Source: an uncultured Planctomycetaceae bacterium (GTDB lineage: Bacteria; Planctomycetota; Planctomycetia; Planctomycetales; Planctomycetaceae). From it: a stretch of DNA of 32,185 nt. The first letter of the stretch is position 1. Each line of letters opens with the position of its first letter. Positions 1-8,409 of the stretch are shown here, one piece after another. The stretch covers positions 1 to 32,185 of the forward strand of contig CAIOTJ010000107.1 of NCBI GenBank assembly GCA_903861195.1, given 5' to 3'. Below the pieces are notes generated by a model. That model saw only the letters and a program-made list of their open reading frames with translations. It was not told the DNA's origin and searched no databases. The position numbers were made by a program, and so were the translations under genes.

Positions 1-234
1 CAGCAGGTCCTGGCGGAGGGTGGCCAGTTCGTGCTGTCGGCGGCGGTCGTGAACCTCCTGCGGAATTTCCGCTTCCAGACCATCGACGGTGAGGTCGGCC
101 GAGGCACGGACCAGCCTCAGCAGATCCCCCACGCGACGGTCGGCCACGAGATACAGCCCGACCGGAACCATGGTCCCCAAGACCAAGACGGAAGACAGCC
201 GCCGCAACAAAGACTTCTGCGAATCGATGAACAT
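1..234 (-). CDS. Unknown membrane-anchored protein, N-terminal part only
   Basis: A leftward frame with no stop starts at the ATG read from 234 and runs off the left edge, giving the first 78 residues. It begins MFIDSQKSLLRRL, followed by a hydrophobic stretch at about residues 15-30 (SVLVLGTMVPVGLYLV) preceded by two arginines, so it is probably an N-terminal transmembrane anchor with a short cytoplasmic tail. The remaining visible part is charged and probably helical (residues 33-78, many R, E, L and D), compatible with the start of a periplasmic or coiled region. A purine-rich GGAG lies about a dozen bases upstream of the ATG. I do not recognise the family; a sensor-type protein is possible but not supported by any motif here. 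The gene is cut by the window edge. Confidence 0.6.
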   Translation of the reverse strand, partial: MFIDSQKSLLRRLSSVLVLGTMVPVGLYLVADRRVGDLLRLVRASADLTVDGLEAEIPQEVHDRRRQHELATLRQDLL

Positions 235-539
235 AAGCAGGCACTCCGGGAGGGAACAGCAACTGACGGAAGCCCGACCGACGGCAACCACCTGCCGCGA
301 CCGACCCCTAAGACACGAACCAGCCCTCGGGAAACTCTCCGGAAAATCCCTGGATCGGAAAAAATCGCGATTTCGGCCCGTCCCGGGCACTCGCCGCCAC
401 CGATTGCCCCACGATTGCCACGGGGCCAGCCTCTATCCGCCAGGGCCTCCCGACCGGCGCAACCGGCCCGGTATCAATGGCCGCACCGTGCTCGCTGAAA
501 ACGATCTGCGGCGTATGGGATGGACTGCATTGACAATGG

Positions 540-1165
540 ACGGACCCGTCGTGGCCCCCGTGTCCAACCGGCCCAAAAGGCCAGCCGTTCCCCCAGCCCG
601 CCCCCCCCAGCCCGCCCCATCGGGCCGGGAGAGGCCCCCAACGCCAGAAGGCCCCTCGCACAGGGCACGGGTGACCGGCCCAAAGGGCCAGCCATTCTCC
701 CAGCCCGGCCCAGCGGGCCGGGAAAGACCCCCAACGACATGTTTCGGCCCAACGGGCCAACCAATTCTTCTTATGGTCCCGTGGTTTGTGGAACGGTTGG
801 CCCGTTGGGCCGGACGGTGTGGTGGTGGGATGGCCCTACCAGGGCCTACGACCCTGGCTGGGGGAACGGCTGGCCCCTTGGGCCGGACGACGGCCCATTC
901 GAACCCGAAAACCACGATCCACCGGGCCGTCCGGCCCCTCGGTTTGTGACGGACCACGGGCAAACGATGCGGGAGGTCCCAAGGCCTGAAGGCCACCTCG
1001 CACGGGCAACCGGCTACCGGCCCAAAGGGTCAGCCATTCCCCCAGCCCGGCCCAGCGGGCCGGGTAAGCCCCACAGCACGACGTGTGTCGGCCCAACGCG
1101 CCAAAAATTCAACGTCCGCGCGGTTCGGCGAACGGTCGGCCCGTTGGGCCGGACGGGGAATGCAA
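540..1165. repeat. Palindrome-rich GGCCC/GGGCC intergenic repeat cluster
   Basis: The stretch 235-1262 contains no convincing gene. Within it, 674-722 and 1016-1064 are direct copies of a 49-base unit differing at two positions; the similarity extends more loosely to about 655-757 and 996-1102. A third, degenerate copy starts at 568. Inverted copies are also present: 568-598 is the reverse complement of 856-886 with two mismatches in 31 bases. The unit itself is built from short palindromes of the form GGCCCAAAGGGCC, GGCCCAACGGGCC and GGCCCAGCGGGCC. Open frames in this block on both strands translate the same repeats and give W-A-G-P-L-G-R-like strings, so I read them as repeat shadows. Such a dispersed, mixed-orientation family may act as a transcript end or a nucleoid/recombination element, but that is inference. 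Confidence 0.75.
745..812. repeat. Perfect 18-bp inverted repeat (hairpin) inside the repeat cluster
   Basis: Bases 745-762 are the exact reverse complement of 795-812, with a 32-base loop. Each arm contains the GGCCCAACGGGCC-type palindrome found elsewhere in the cluster. No T-tract follows on either strand, so this is not a standard intrinsic terminator. Confidence 0.7.
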
Positions 1166-1262
1166 AAGTGGATGTGACAGTTCCAAATGGCACCTGAAGC
1201 CACACAAACCGCGCCCTACACCTGCGTGTCTAAAAATGAAATTCGATCCGCATCAAAACGGA

Positions 1263-2744
1263 TTAATGGACCTGACCCCTTTTCTCTCCCAGCAGCCAGA
1301 GGCGCGAGTCGGTGCGCAGCAGCAGGTGGTCTCCCAGCAGGGCCGGGGTGGCGGTGATTCGCTCATCCAGATCGTTCGTCGACAGCAGTTCGAACTTTGG
1401 GCCCGCCCGCACCACGAAGGTCTGCCCGGCGGTGTTGCTCAGGTAGATACGCCCCGCCGCCGCGACGGGAGAGGAGTTCGCTTCCCCCCCGAGCCGCTGG
1501 CGGTACCGCTCGACCCCCGTGCGGGCGTCGAGACACGCCAGCACGCCATTGTCCATCCAGGAGTAAACGTGTCCCTGGTATACCAGCAGCGACGGTTCCA
1601 CCGGGCCGGGATGCTCGCTGACCCACAGGTTGGTTGGGGGGGCTCCGTCGGGATGGAGCCGAATGGCGTGGATCGGGCTCTGCCGCCACAACTGCAGGTA
1701 CACCTCCCCCTCGTGCTCGACCGGGCTCGAGATGATCTCGCCGTTGTACGGTCCCGAGCCCTCCCCATAGACCCACAGCTCGTCGTGCGTTCGGGCGTCG
1801 AAGGCGGTCAGGCGGTTTTTTCCCGGCACCAGCAGCAGCTCACGCCCGTGGCTCGTCACCAGCAGGGGGGTGGCGTGAGCGGTGCCAATTGGCCGGTCTT
1901 TCGTCCACGCCGTCTCGCCCGTCTGCGGATCGAGCCCCAGCAGGAAGCAGGGACCGGTGTGATGATCCCAGCCAAATACAATCGTCCCGGCCGCCAGCAG
2001 CGGGCTGATCGAATACCCCCACGCCATCTTCGGATCGCCATAGTCCCGCAGATACTCCCGCAGCCACACCCGCTCTCCCTCCAGCGAATACCGCGCGAGC
2101 TGGGCATTGCCAAACGCCACGTAAACCGCGTCGTCGGTCACCAGTGGCGTGTTGACCGCGAGGTTCGATTTTTCGTGCGTCCGCTGGTTCAGCCCCGGCT
2201 CGCACGACTGCTTCCACAGCACCGTTCCCGTCTGCTGGTCGAGGCATAACAGCCACAACACCGGCTCTTCGGCACTGCCCGTCTGCGAGGTGATGAAGAC
2301 TTTCCCGCCGCGCACCACGGGAGAACTCGTCCCCCACCCCGGCAGCTCAGCCGACCACAGCACCTGCTCGGACGGACTCCAGGTGACAGGCGGCGACCCC
2401 GCTTCGGCGACCCCCGCCCCGCGCGGACCGCGCCACTGCGACCAGTGCTGCGACCCGTCGTGTGGGTCGGCGTCGGATGCGGCACCGGCGTCGGATGCGG
2501 CACCGGCGTCGGATGCGGCACCGGCGTCGGATGCGGCACCGGCGTCGGATGCGGCACCGGCGTCGGCAACCGCGGCAGTGGGGACCGGTGGACGGGAGCC
2601 TGGCGGGACCGCACTGTCGAAATTCGCCAGCGCGGCGGCCACCTGCCGCTGCGCATTGGCGGCGTGCTCGGCCGAGGTGGGCTTCCGCTCGCATCCCGCG
2701 GCCGTCACCCACGCCAGCAGCAACAGCCCGTTGAGCCCCATCAT
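1263..2744 (-). CDS. PQQ-like beta-propeller lipoprotein
   Basis: About 493 residues from the ATG at 2744. The start is chosen because a lipoprotein signal follows at once: a hydrophobic run and the lipobox TAAGC with Cys18. The frame stays open upstream to 2852, but that segment does not look like a leader. A low-complexity Ala/Ser/Asp/Gly stretch follows at residues 61-92 (see the tandem repeat), then SQWRGPRGAG, a signature seen at the start of planctomycete PQQ-like (BamB-type) propeller proteins. Repeated blade-like motifs follow (TSSPVVRGGKVFITS, CLDQQTGTVLWKQ, ATPLLVTS, ACLDARTGVERYR). The family folds into an extracytoplasmic propeller; a true PQQ cofactor or enzyme activity cannot be assumed. 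It is the last of three leftward genes, 119 bases after the esterase. Confidence 0.85.
   Translation of the reverse strand: MMGLNGLLLLAWVTAAGCERKPTSAEHAANAQRQVAAALANFDSAVPPGSRPPVPTAAVADAGAASDAGAASDAGAASDAGAASDAGAASDADPHDGSQHWSQWRGPRGAGVAEAGSPPVTWSPSEQVLWSAELPGWGTSSPVVRGGKVFITSQTGSAEEPVLWLLCLDQQTGTVLWKQSCEPGLNQRTHEKSNLAVNTPLVTDDAVYVAFGNAQLARYSLEGERVWLREYLRDYGDPKMAWGYSISPLLAAGTIVFGWDHHTGPCFLLGLDPQTGETAWTKDRPIGTAHATPLLVTSHGRELLLVPGKNRLTAFDARTHDELWVYGEGSGPYNGEIISSPVEHEGEVYLQLWRQSPIHAIRLHPDGAPPTNLWVSEHPGPVEPSLLVYQGHVYSWMDNGVLACLDARTGVERYRQRLGGEANSSPVAAAGRIYLSNTAGQTFVVRAGPKFELLSTNDLDERITATPALLGDHLLLRTDSRLWLLGEKRGQVH
2470..2566. repeat. 18-bp tandem repeat, five copies plus a partial one
   Basis: Five exact copies of an 18-base unit (GCGTCGGATGCGGCACCG on the plus strand) run from 2470 to 2559, with a seven-base partial copy to 2566. 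Read leftward, it encodes the hexapeptide AASDAG repeated inside the linker between the lipid-anchored Cys and the propeller of the PQQ-like lipoprotein. The copies appear identical, which suggests recent expansion and probable length variation between strains. Confidence 0.95.
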
Positions 2745-2863
2745 TCCCGTCCCACTGGTCTGAAACACCTGGCACACCCTTTCACAGACGCCGTCCAGCC
2801 ACTTCTCCCCGTCGGTCGCACGATCGAAGCCAGCCGGCCTGGAGACGCGCACGATTCGGGAAG

Positions 2864-3919
2864 CTACGGCTTGAGATGCCGGTCGAAGAACCGGTCAATC
2901 TCTTCGAGAACCTCGCGGCTTTCCGCAGCGGGAAACGCCCGCAGATAGTCGGCATGCGACTGCGCCTCGAAGACGTGCAGCTCGGCGGTCACGCCGGCGG
3001 CTCGCAGCTTGCGGTGCGCCCGCACCGTGTTGCTGAGAAACAGGTCGCGGGTTCCCGTGACGAGAATCGTCGGGGGAAAGCCGGCGAGGTCGCCATAGAC
3101 CGGCGAGATCAGGGGATTTTTCAGATCGGTTTTTCCGGCGTAGAGCCTGGCCGAGATTTCGAGGAACCCTTCATACCGACCCAGCACATTGTCCAGCTCG
3201 GCGTGGGTGAAGTAGCTGTCGCCCGTCTTGGTGAGGTCGGTCCAGGGGGTGCCGAGGAACAGGGCCGCGGGAAGCGGGAGCTGGTGAGCCTGCAGGGACA
3301 GCACGGTGGCCATGGCCAGGCCGCCGCCAGTTGAGGTGCCGAAGAGGGCCATCCGCGAACAGTCGTGCCGGGCGACGAGGTCTTTCCACACCGCCACCGC
3401 GTCGTCGACGGCCGCGGGGAAGGGGTGGTCGGGAGGCATGCGGTAATCGATCGAGATCACACGGGTGCCGCAGGCGGTCGCGACCAGAATTCCTTCCAGC
3501 GTTCCCGCTTCGCCCGAACCCAGCACATAGGCCCCGCCGTGCACATGCACCAACAGGCGGTTGGTTCCTTCCGGGGAAATCTCGCGCGGGGTGATTTCAA
3601 AGCAGCGGACCCCGGCGATCCGCTGTTCCTTGAGGGTGGCCCCAACCGCCGCGGCGGTTTTTCGCGCGGTCTGGGCGCGATCGGCATCGAGGCTCTTCTG
3701 GGCCACTTTCCACTCGGCATCGGTCTGGGGCAGAGGCAGCACCCGCACGGGGAGCGCGACGGCCTTTTCCGCCAATTCCTGACTGATGGTCGACGGCACG
3801 GGGACTGTCCGTTCGGGAAGTTGTCGCGCGTTGGCCACCTGGGCCTGGGCCGGAGCGACCGACGCGAGCAGTGCACCCGCGAGAACAGACGGAATCAGCC
3901 ACCGGGTTCGACACGGCAT
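2864..3919 (-). CDS. Secreted alpha/beta-hydrolase, HSL-type esterase/lipase
   Basis: 351 residues, from an ATG with AGGA about eleven bases upstream. Residues 1-27 are a Sec signal peptide ending APAQAQ. The oxyanion-hole motif HGGAY (127-131) of the hormone-sensitive-lipase branch is present. The nucleophile elbow GTSTGG (194-199) puts the catalytic serine at 196; the usual GDSAGG is altered at two places. The acid is probably D292 in GTRDLF and the base H322 in QSHADY. The family hydrolyses short acyl esters; the substrate here is not known. It lies between a sulfatase gene upstream, from which it is separated by a strong hairpin, and the PQQ-like lipoprotein downstream. All three products appear to be exported, which fits breakdown of polymers outside the cytoplasm. 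Confidence 0.9.
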   Translation of the reverse strand: MPCRTRWLIPSVLAGALLASVAPAQAQVANARQLPERTVPVPSTISQELAEKAVALPVRVLPLPQTDAEWKVAQKSLDADRAQTARKTAAAVGATLKEQRIAGVRCFEITPREISPEGTNRLLVHVHGGAYVLGSGEAGTLEGILVATACGTRVISIDYRMPPDHPFPAAVDDAVAVWKDLVARHDCSRMALFGTSTGGGLAMATVLSLQAHQLPLPAALFLGTPWTDLTKTGDSYFTHAELDNVLGRYEGFLEISARLYAGKTDLKNPLISPVYGDLAGFPPTILVTGTRDLFLSNTVRAHRKLRAAGVTAELHVFEAQSHADYLRAFPAAESREVLEEIDRFFDRHLKP

Positions 3920-3980
3920 CGATTACAGCATCCTGCAGAGAAGGGAAGTCGGGGTGGCACCGGGAAAACAGCGAAACGAA

Positions 3981-4011
3981 CCGGTCCCCGGCGCGACACG
4001 CCGGGGACCGG
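3981..4011 (-). terminator. Hairpin after the sulfatase gene
   Basis: Arms 3981-3993 and 3999-4011 pair perfectly over 13 bases, closing a five-base loop. The hairpin lies 38 bases after the sulfatase stop and about 60 bases before the esterase start, on the leftward transcript. It lacks a clear U-tract, so it may attenuate transcription or stabilise the message end rather than terminate fully. Confidence 0.6.
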
Positions 4012-4049
4012 TCCAGAAGGGTATCGTACGGCAGCCGACCCAGAGGGGT

Positions 4050-6428
4050 CTACTTGGCCGGGATGATGGCGAAGTCGACCCGTTCGATCTGGCCCGTGAA
4101 GGGGAACTCTCCCTGATCGCGGTAGGCCGGGTCGATCGGGGTGATCGAGTCGCGCCCCACCTCGAACGGCTCCAGCCCGTGGCGGAAGATCGAGCGGGCA
4201 AGCTGTCCCTCGCCGGCGGGCCGGCCATTGACGAACAGCCGCAGGGTGCCACCTCCCGTTGCCGCCCCGTCGGGGATGAACTCGGTCTTCAGTTCGACCT
4301 CGCCCCGGGGGAGCGGTTCGGTCCCGGTGATGGTGATGTCGGCCGTCTCAAAGAAGGTGTAGTGGAACACGGGCTGGTTGTCTTTTACGTACAGCGTCCA
4401 GCCGGCCGAGAAGGAGCCACAGCAGGTGACCACCCCCGCGGCGCCCGCGTCCGGGACCTGCAGCCGGGCCGTGATGGTGTGGTGGCGGGGGAACACCAGC
4501 GGACCGACCGCTTCGGGAAGCCAAACCTGGTTGCCGAAGTAGCGCCAACTGGTCTTGGGCTCGCCGGCGGCGCGGATCCGCGGGTCGAAGCGTTCCGCCA
4601 TCCGCGGGTCGAGGGGGAAGACGTCGTATTTCTGTGCCTCGGCCAGGAACAGTTTCTGCAACTCGGCGAGGCGGGCCGGTTCTTTGGCCGCGAGATTCTC
4701 GGCCTCACTGAAGTCGCGATCGATGTGATAGAGCTCCCAGGGAGACTTTTCGAAATCGCTCCCCCGGCCGGCGGTTTGCCACGGAAAGCCGTAGCGGGTG
4801 CAGGCGATCCAGCCATCTTTGTAAATGGCCCGGTTGGTGAACATCTCGAAGTACTGGGTGGTCCGCCGGTCTTTGGCCCGGGCGTCGTCGAACGAATAGA
4901 CCATGCTGACCCCCTCGATCGGTTTCTGGGGGATGCCATTGACGGACTGGGGCGCGGCCACCTGGCAGGCTTCGAGAATGGTGGGAACGATGTCGATCAC
5001 GTGGTGGAACTGCGTGCGCAGTTCGCCTTGTGCGCGAATTCCCCGCGGCCAGTGAACCACCAGGGGATTGCGCGTGCCGCCGAAGTGGCTGGCGACCTGC
5101 TTGGTCCACTGAAAGGGGCTGTTCATGGCCCAGGCCCAGCCGACGGGCACGTGCGGCTCGCTGGCCGGACCGCCGATTTCATCAATCCGCCGAATGGTGC
5201 TCTCGAGCCCCAACTGCACTCCCAGCAGGCTGGCGATCTCACTGAAGGTTCCCTCGAGGCCCCCCTCGGCACTCGCGCCGTTGTCGCCCACGACGTAGAG
5301 CAGCAGGGTGTTGTCGAGTTCGCCCGAGGCGTCGAGGCTGTCGACCAGACGGCCGATGTGATGGTCGGTATGGGCCATGTACGCGGCGTAGTTCTCCATC
5401 AGCCGCTCATAGACCTGGCGGGCATCGGGCGCGACCGAGTCCCAGGCGGGAATCTCCTCGGGGCGGGGGGTCAGGCGCGTGCCAGGGGGGACGATGCCCA
5501 GCTCGAGCTGCTTCTGATGGGTCCGCTCGCGTTGTTTGTCCCAGCCGTGGGCGAACTGGCCGCGGAATTTCTCGCGCCAATCGGAAGGGGCGTGATGCGG
5601 GGCGTGGACGGCACCGGTGCTGAAGTAACAGAACCAGGGCTTGTCGCTGGCGGCCCGCACATTGCGGATCCAGCCGATCGCCTCGTTGGTCATGTCGTCG
5701 GTGAAGTGGTAGCCCTGCTCGGGGGTGCGGGGCTGGGGGACCGGGACGGTGTTGCGGTAGAGCGTGGGGTAATACTGGTGCGTCTCTCCCTGGTTGAATC
5801 CGTAGAAGTACTCGAAGCCAAATCCGGTGGGCCAGCGGTCGAACGGACCGGCGGGGCTGACGTCCATTTCGGGCGTGTTGTGCCACTTGCCGAACATCGA
5901 GGTGGCATACCCGTTGTCGCGCAACAGTTGCGAGACCATCGCCGTGCTCCTGGGGATGATGCCGGTGTATCCAGGGAACCCGGTCCCGCATTCGGTAATG
6001 ACCCCCGACCCCACACTGTGGTGGTTGCGGCCGGTCAGCAGGGCGGCCCGGGTGGGGCTGCAGAGGGCGGTGGTGTGGAAGCGGGTGTAGCGCAATCCCC
6101 CTTTCGCCAGCTTTTCCATGTGCGGGGTGGGCACCGGCCCGCCAAACGTCGAGCACATCCCGAAGCCCACGTCGTCCAACAGCACCAGCAACACGTTCGG
6201 GCTGCCGGGGCGGGCCTGCAGTGGAAGGGGATAGTTGGCGACCGAATCGGCAAAGGTCTTCCCGACCTTGCCCTGGAAGCGAGGGTCTGGCTGAGGCAGT
6301 TGCAGAGCCGGAGGTCGGCGAGGGGACTCCTCCGCCTGCAAGGGCTGTAGCGAGGCCGGGCGGACCCACCAACACCACCCCGCCACGGCGGACACCAGGA
6401 CCAGCAGCAGGGAGAAACGTGATCGCAT
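4050..6428 (-). CDS. Secreted arylsulfatase, Cys-type FGly sulfatase
   Basis: 792 residues from the ATG at 6428, which starts a clear export signal (MRSRFSLLLVLVSAVAGW). The frame is open further upstream to 6758, but the sequence there does not look coding. The metal-binding start of the sulfatase fold is NVLLVLLDDVGFG, with the Asp pair at 85-86. The formylglycine motif CSPTRAALLTG has Cys123 as the residue to be modified, so an FGE-type enzyme elsewhere in the genome is required. Further on come GKWHNTPE, a DNGAS motif and a C-terminal YKDGW-containing region typical of arylsulfatase A-like enzymes. The last 200 residues or so (FPRHHTITARLQ onward) look like an added beta-rich domain with LFVNG and VDFAI strands. 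Sulfatases of this size are common in planctomycetes, which degrade sulfated polysaccharides; the actual substrate cannot be read here. Confidence 0.92.
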   Translation of the reverse strand: MRSRFSLLLVLVSAVAGWCWWVRPASLQPLQAEESPRRPPALQLPQPDPRFQGKVGKTFADSVANYPLPLQARPGSPNVLLVLLDDVGFGMCSTFGGPVPTPHMEKLAKGGLRYTRFHTTALCSPTRAALLTGRNHHSVGSGVITECGTGFPGYTGIIPRSTAMVSQLLRDNGYATSMFGKWHNTPEMDVSPAGPFDRWPTGFGFEYFYGFNQGETHQYYPTLYRNTVPVPQPRTPEQGYHFTDDMTNEAIGWIRNVRAASDKPWFCYFSTGAVHAPHHAPSDWREKFRGQFAHGWDKQRERTHQKQLELGIVPPGTRLTPRPEEIPAWDSVAPDARQVYERLMENYAAYMAHTDHHIGRLVDSLDASGELDNTLLLYVVGDNGASAEGGLEGTFSEIASLLGVQLGLESTIRRIDEIGGPASEPHVPVGWAWAMNSPFQWTKQVASHFGGTRNPLVVHWPRGIRAQGELRTQFHHVIDIVPTILEACQVAAPQSVNGIPQKPIEGVSMVYSFDDARAKDRRTTQYFEMFTNRAIYKDGWIACTRYGFPWQTAGRGSDFEKSPWELYHIDRDFSEAENLAAKEPARLAELQKLFLAEAQKYDVFPLDPRMAERFDPRIRAAGEPKTSWRYFGNQVWLPEAVGPLVFPRHHTITARLQVPDAGAAGVVTCCGSFSAGWTLYVKDNQPVFHYTFFETADITITGTEPLPRGEVELKTEFIPDGAATGGGTLRLFVNGRPAGEGQLARSIFRHGLEPFEVGRDSITPIDPAYRDQGEFPFTGQIERVDFAIIPAK

Positions 6429-6994
6429 GAGAATTTTTTCCAGGTGAACAGACTGCGGACTGGCCCCGCGAAGGGAGAGGGACCGGGTTGGTTCGGTATC
6501 AGTCCCGGGGCGAACTGCGGGAAATAGTGATCCGGCGCGCAAATCGGAGAGCAGTGACAGGATTTTCGCAGAGCGACGGCTGGCAAACAACCACGGGGTC
6601 GCCACCCGCAAGTCTCCAGTCAGGGGACAGGGCGAATTCGAACCCAGGCATTTCCCGCGACTGGCTCGACTGGGCAGGGTTCTGGCCGCTGATGCTGCAC
6701 ACATAGAAGATTCAATTGCACAGTTATGGGATCGCCCCGGTCCCGGCGTTCTCTGCATAACCCGGAATCAAGGATTCCCTTGCGCAACCGCTACACATGC
6801 TGCATTCCGCGCAGGTGCCTTTTGAAACTCCAGAATACTGATGAAAACGTAATTTCGTGTCATGAGACAAGACGGCGTGCTTGAGTCCTTTTAGAATCCA
6901 AACGTGGATTTCGAATCCTGAGCAAACAGATCCCTCTCGTTTGACCAGGGCGAACGGAAACTCACCACTCTTCCAAATCCACATCAGACGACGG

Positions 6995-7030
6995 AACCGC
7001 CTGGCAACTTTGCCAGGCGGTTCTGTTTTT
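6995..7030 (+). terminator. Intrinsic terminator with no visible gene in front
   Basis: Perfect 12-base arms at 6995-7006 and 7011-7022 close a four-base loop and are followed by CTGTTTTTT at 7023-7030. This is the best rho-independent terminator in the window on the plus strand. No rightward gene lies within 500 bases upstream, so it may end a small RNA or a long antisense transcript from the sulfatase 5' region. Confidence 0.8.
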
Positions 7031-7310
7031 TACGGGCACCTCCGGTGGGATCCGTGGCGATGGATTCCCGGTTCGGGCCCACCCCGGGCCCAGTCGCCAC
7101 CCGGTCGATTCCATAGACCCGCCCGTCCCGGCTCGCCTCCCTCGGATGCACCCCCCAAGGCCCCCTGGACCATCCCAGGCTGTGCCTGGCGCGGGCCCGA
7201 CCCATCCGTTCGCACCAAGGGCCTGCCCGGCGCTTCCATCTGTTTCCTTACGCCATACCGCGCACTTTTGGACCTCCGTTTTCGCCGGGCATGAGTTACA
7301 CTCGCGGCAC

Positions 7311-7324
7311 CGATTCATGAATCG
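7311..7324. promoter_or_regulatory. 14-bp perfect palindrome upstream of the PEP-CTERM pair
   Basis: CGATTCATGAATCG is fully self-complementary and sits 59 bases before the start codon of the first PEP-CTERM gene. It could be an operator for a dimeric regulator. No second copy was noticed before the second paralogue, and the call rests on symmetry alone. Confidence 0.3.
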
Positions 7325-7383
7325 ATCGCTTGATTGGCAGGGACGCAAGCTGGTTGCGAGTCCGTCAACACAGGAGACTCGGC

Positions 7384-8220
7384 ATGCGGTTCTTCTCAAC
7401 GTCTCCGGCCCGCACTGCCGCCCGGCGGGTGTCTGGGCCCCCCCTCTGGGCCGCCCTGCTCACCGGCCTGATCACTGCGGCGGGTACTCCGCTCGCCCAA
7501 GGGGCCATCGTGGGCATCAACACCCCCGGCACGTCGTTCGCCACGATCAACTTCGACGACACGAACTCGAACGGGCCCCCGTTGGGAGTCACCAACACCG
7601 GCCCCTCGACCTCTCCCTGGAACGGCTCGCTGATCTCGCTGGCCCTGACCACCGATCCCAACACCTCCGACCAGGCCTCGGGAGATCTGACGGCGACGTT
7701 CATTCCCTCCTCGAACACCTATGGAGTGAGCCTCAGCAACATCCTGCTGACCCAGCCCTTGCCGACGACCACGGGGCTGGCCCTCTTGAGTTTCAGCTTC
7801 AATGTGCAGTACCAGCTCGACGCGTTGGGACTTCCCGCCCAGGCGACACTGTTTCCGACGTTCTTCCTGAATGGCACGGTCCAGACTCCCCCGGGCAGCT
7901 TCGCCGCCTTCAGTGGTTCGCTCGACTACTACGGCGTCGACATCTCCGGCGCGTTCAATTGGCAGGATTCGGTCTCGTACTCCGGACTCTGGACAACCCC
8001 GGGTCCCTTCTCGGCCACGGTGACCGGCAGTCCCACGTTCGGAACCACTCCGCTGCTGATGCCCAACACCGTGTTCGAGATCCAGGGGTCGTTCAAGTTT
8101 CAGGTCGACCCGGCCACGATTGGCGGATATTCGCTGATGGTTCCCGAGCCGGGCACCTGGGGTCTGGCTCTCGCGGGGGGCGCCCTGACCCTGGTCTGCC
8201 GCCGCTTCCCGCGTCGCTGA
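7384..8220 (+). CDS. PEP-CTERM sorting-domain protein, first of a tandem pair
   Basis: 278 residues from the ATG at 7384, chosen because AGGAG stands nine bases before it and an export signal follows directly (basic N-terminus, then LLTGLITAAGTPLAQGA). The body is Ser/Thr/Asn-rich and looks beta-stranded (GINTPGTSFATINFDDTNSN), with no catalytic motif. The C-terminus has the complete PEP-CTERM signal: VPEPGTW at about 253-259, a short hydrophobic helix (LALAGGALTLVC) and the basic tail RRFPRR. Proteins with this tail are processed by an exosortase and sent to the surface or extracellular matrix; no exosortase is seen in this window. The next gene is a paralogue in the same direction, 189 bases on, so the pair arose by duplication. 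Confidence 0.9.
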   Translation: MRFFSTSPARTAARRVSGPPLWAALLTGLITAAGTPLAQGAIVGINTPGTSFATINFDDTNSNGPPLGVTNTGPSTSPWNGSLISLALTTDPNTSDQASGDLTATFIPSSNTYGVSLSNILLTQPLPTTTGLALLSFSFNVQYQLDALGLPAQATLFPTFFLNGTVQTPPGSFAAFSGSLDYYGVDISGAFNWQDSVSYSGLWTTPGPFSATVTGSPTFGTTPLLMPNTVFEIQGSFKFQVDPATIGGYSLMVPEPGTWGLALAGGALTLVCRRFPRR

Positions 8221-8409
8221 CCTCGCGCGAATCGCTTGTCTCAGGCGTTCACGCCAGCCATCGTCCCGGTCGACCGGCCCGCCGCACGCTGTCGCTCAGA
8301 TCCGGTCGCAAGAGTCCCCTTTGCCCGCTGGGATGCGAGTCCCGGCCACATCGATGTTCCCCCGCCGTTCGATTCCCCCCAGTGTCTTATTCCACCGAGG
8401 ACTCGCTCC

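Larger units (their letters stand above)
6429..7383. other. Gene-free stretch between the sulfatase and PEP-CTERM genes
   Basis: No frame here looks coding. The part from about 6500 to 6990 is poorer in GC than its surroundings; an 86-codon leftward frame (6724-6984) has no recognisable motif, no good start signal and an unusual mix of C, H and W. The part from 7040 to 7250 is very C/G-rich. The stretch should hold the leftward promoter of the sulfatase and the rightward promoter of the first PEP-CTERM gene, but I could not place either with confidence. A terminator at 6995-7030 and a palindrome at 7311-7324 are listed separately. Confidence 0.55.

Noticed and set aside
31-1205. Several overlapping open frames of 60-290 codons on both strands
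   Set aside because: They translate the GGCCC-type repeats into low-complexity Pro/Gly/Arg/Trp strings, have no family motif and overlap each other in many frames.
3786-6350. Rightward open frame of 854 codons antisense to the sulfatase
   Set aside because: The leftward frame carries clear sulfatase motifs; the antisense frame is the usual high-GC mirror and has no domain.
6625-6920. TTCGAA-containing stretches resembling a tRNA T-arm
   Set aside because: The flanking bases do not pair as a T-stem and no acceptor or anticodon arm can be drawn.
6724-6984. 86-codon leftward frame upstream of the sulfatase
   Set aside because: No motif, no ribosome-binding site and atypical residue content; treated as non-coding.
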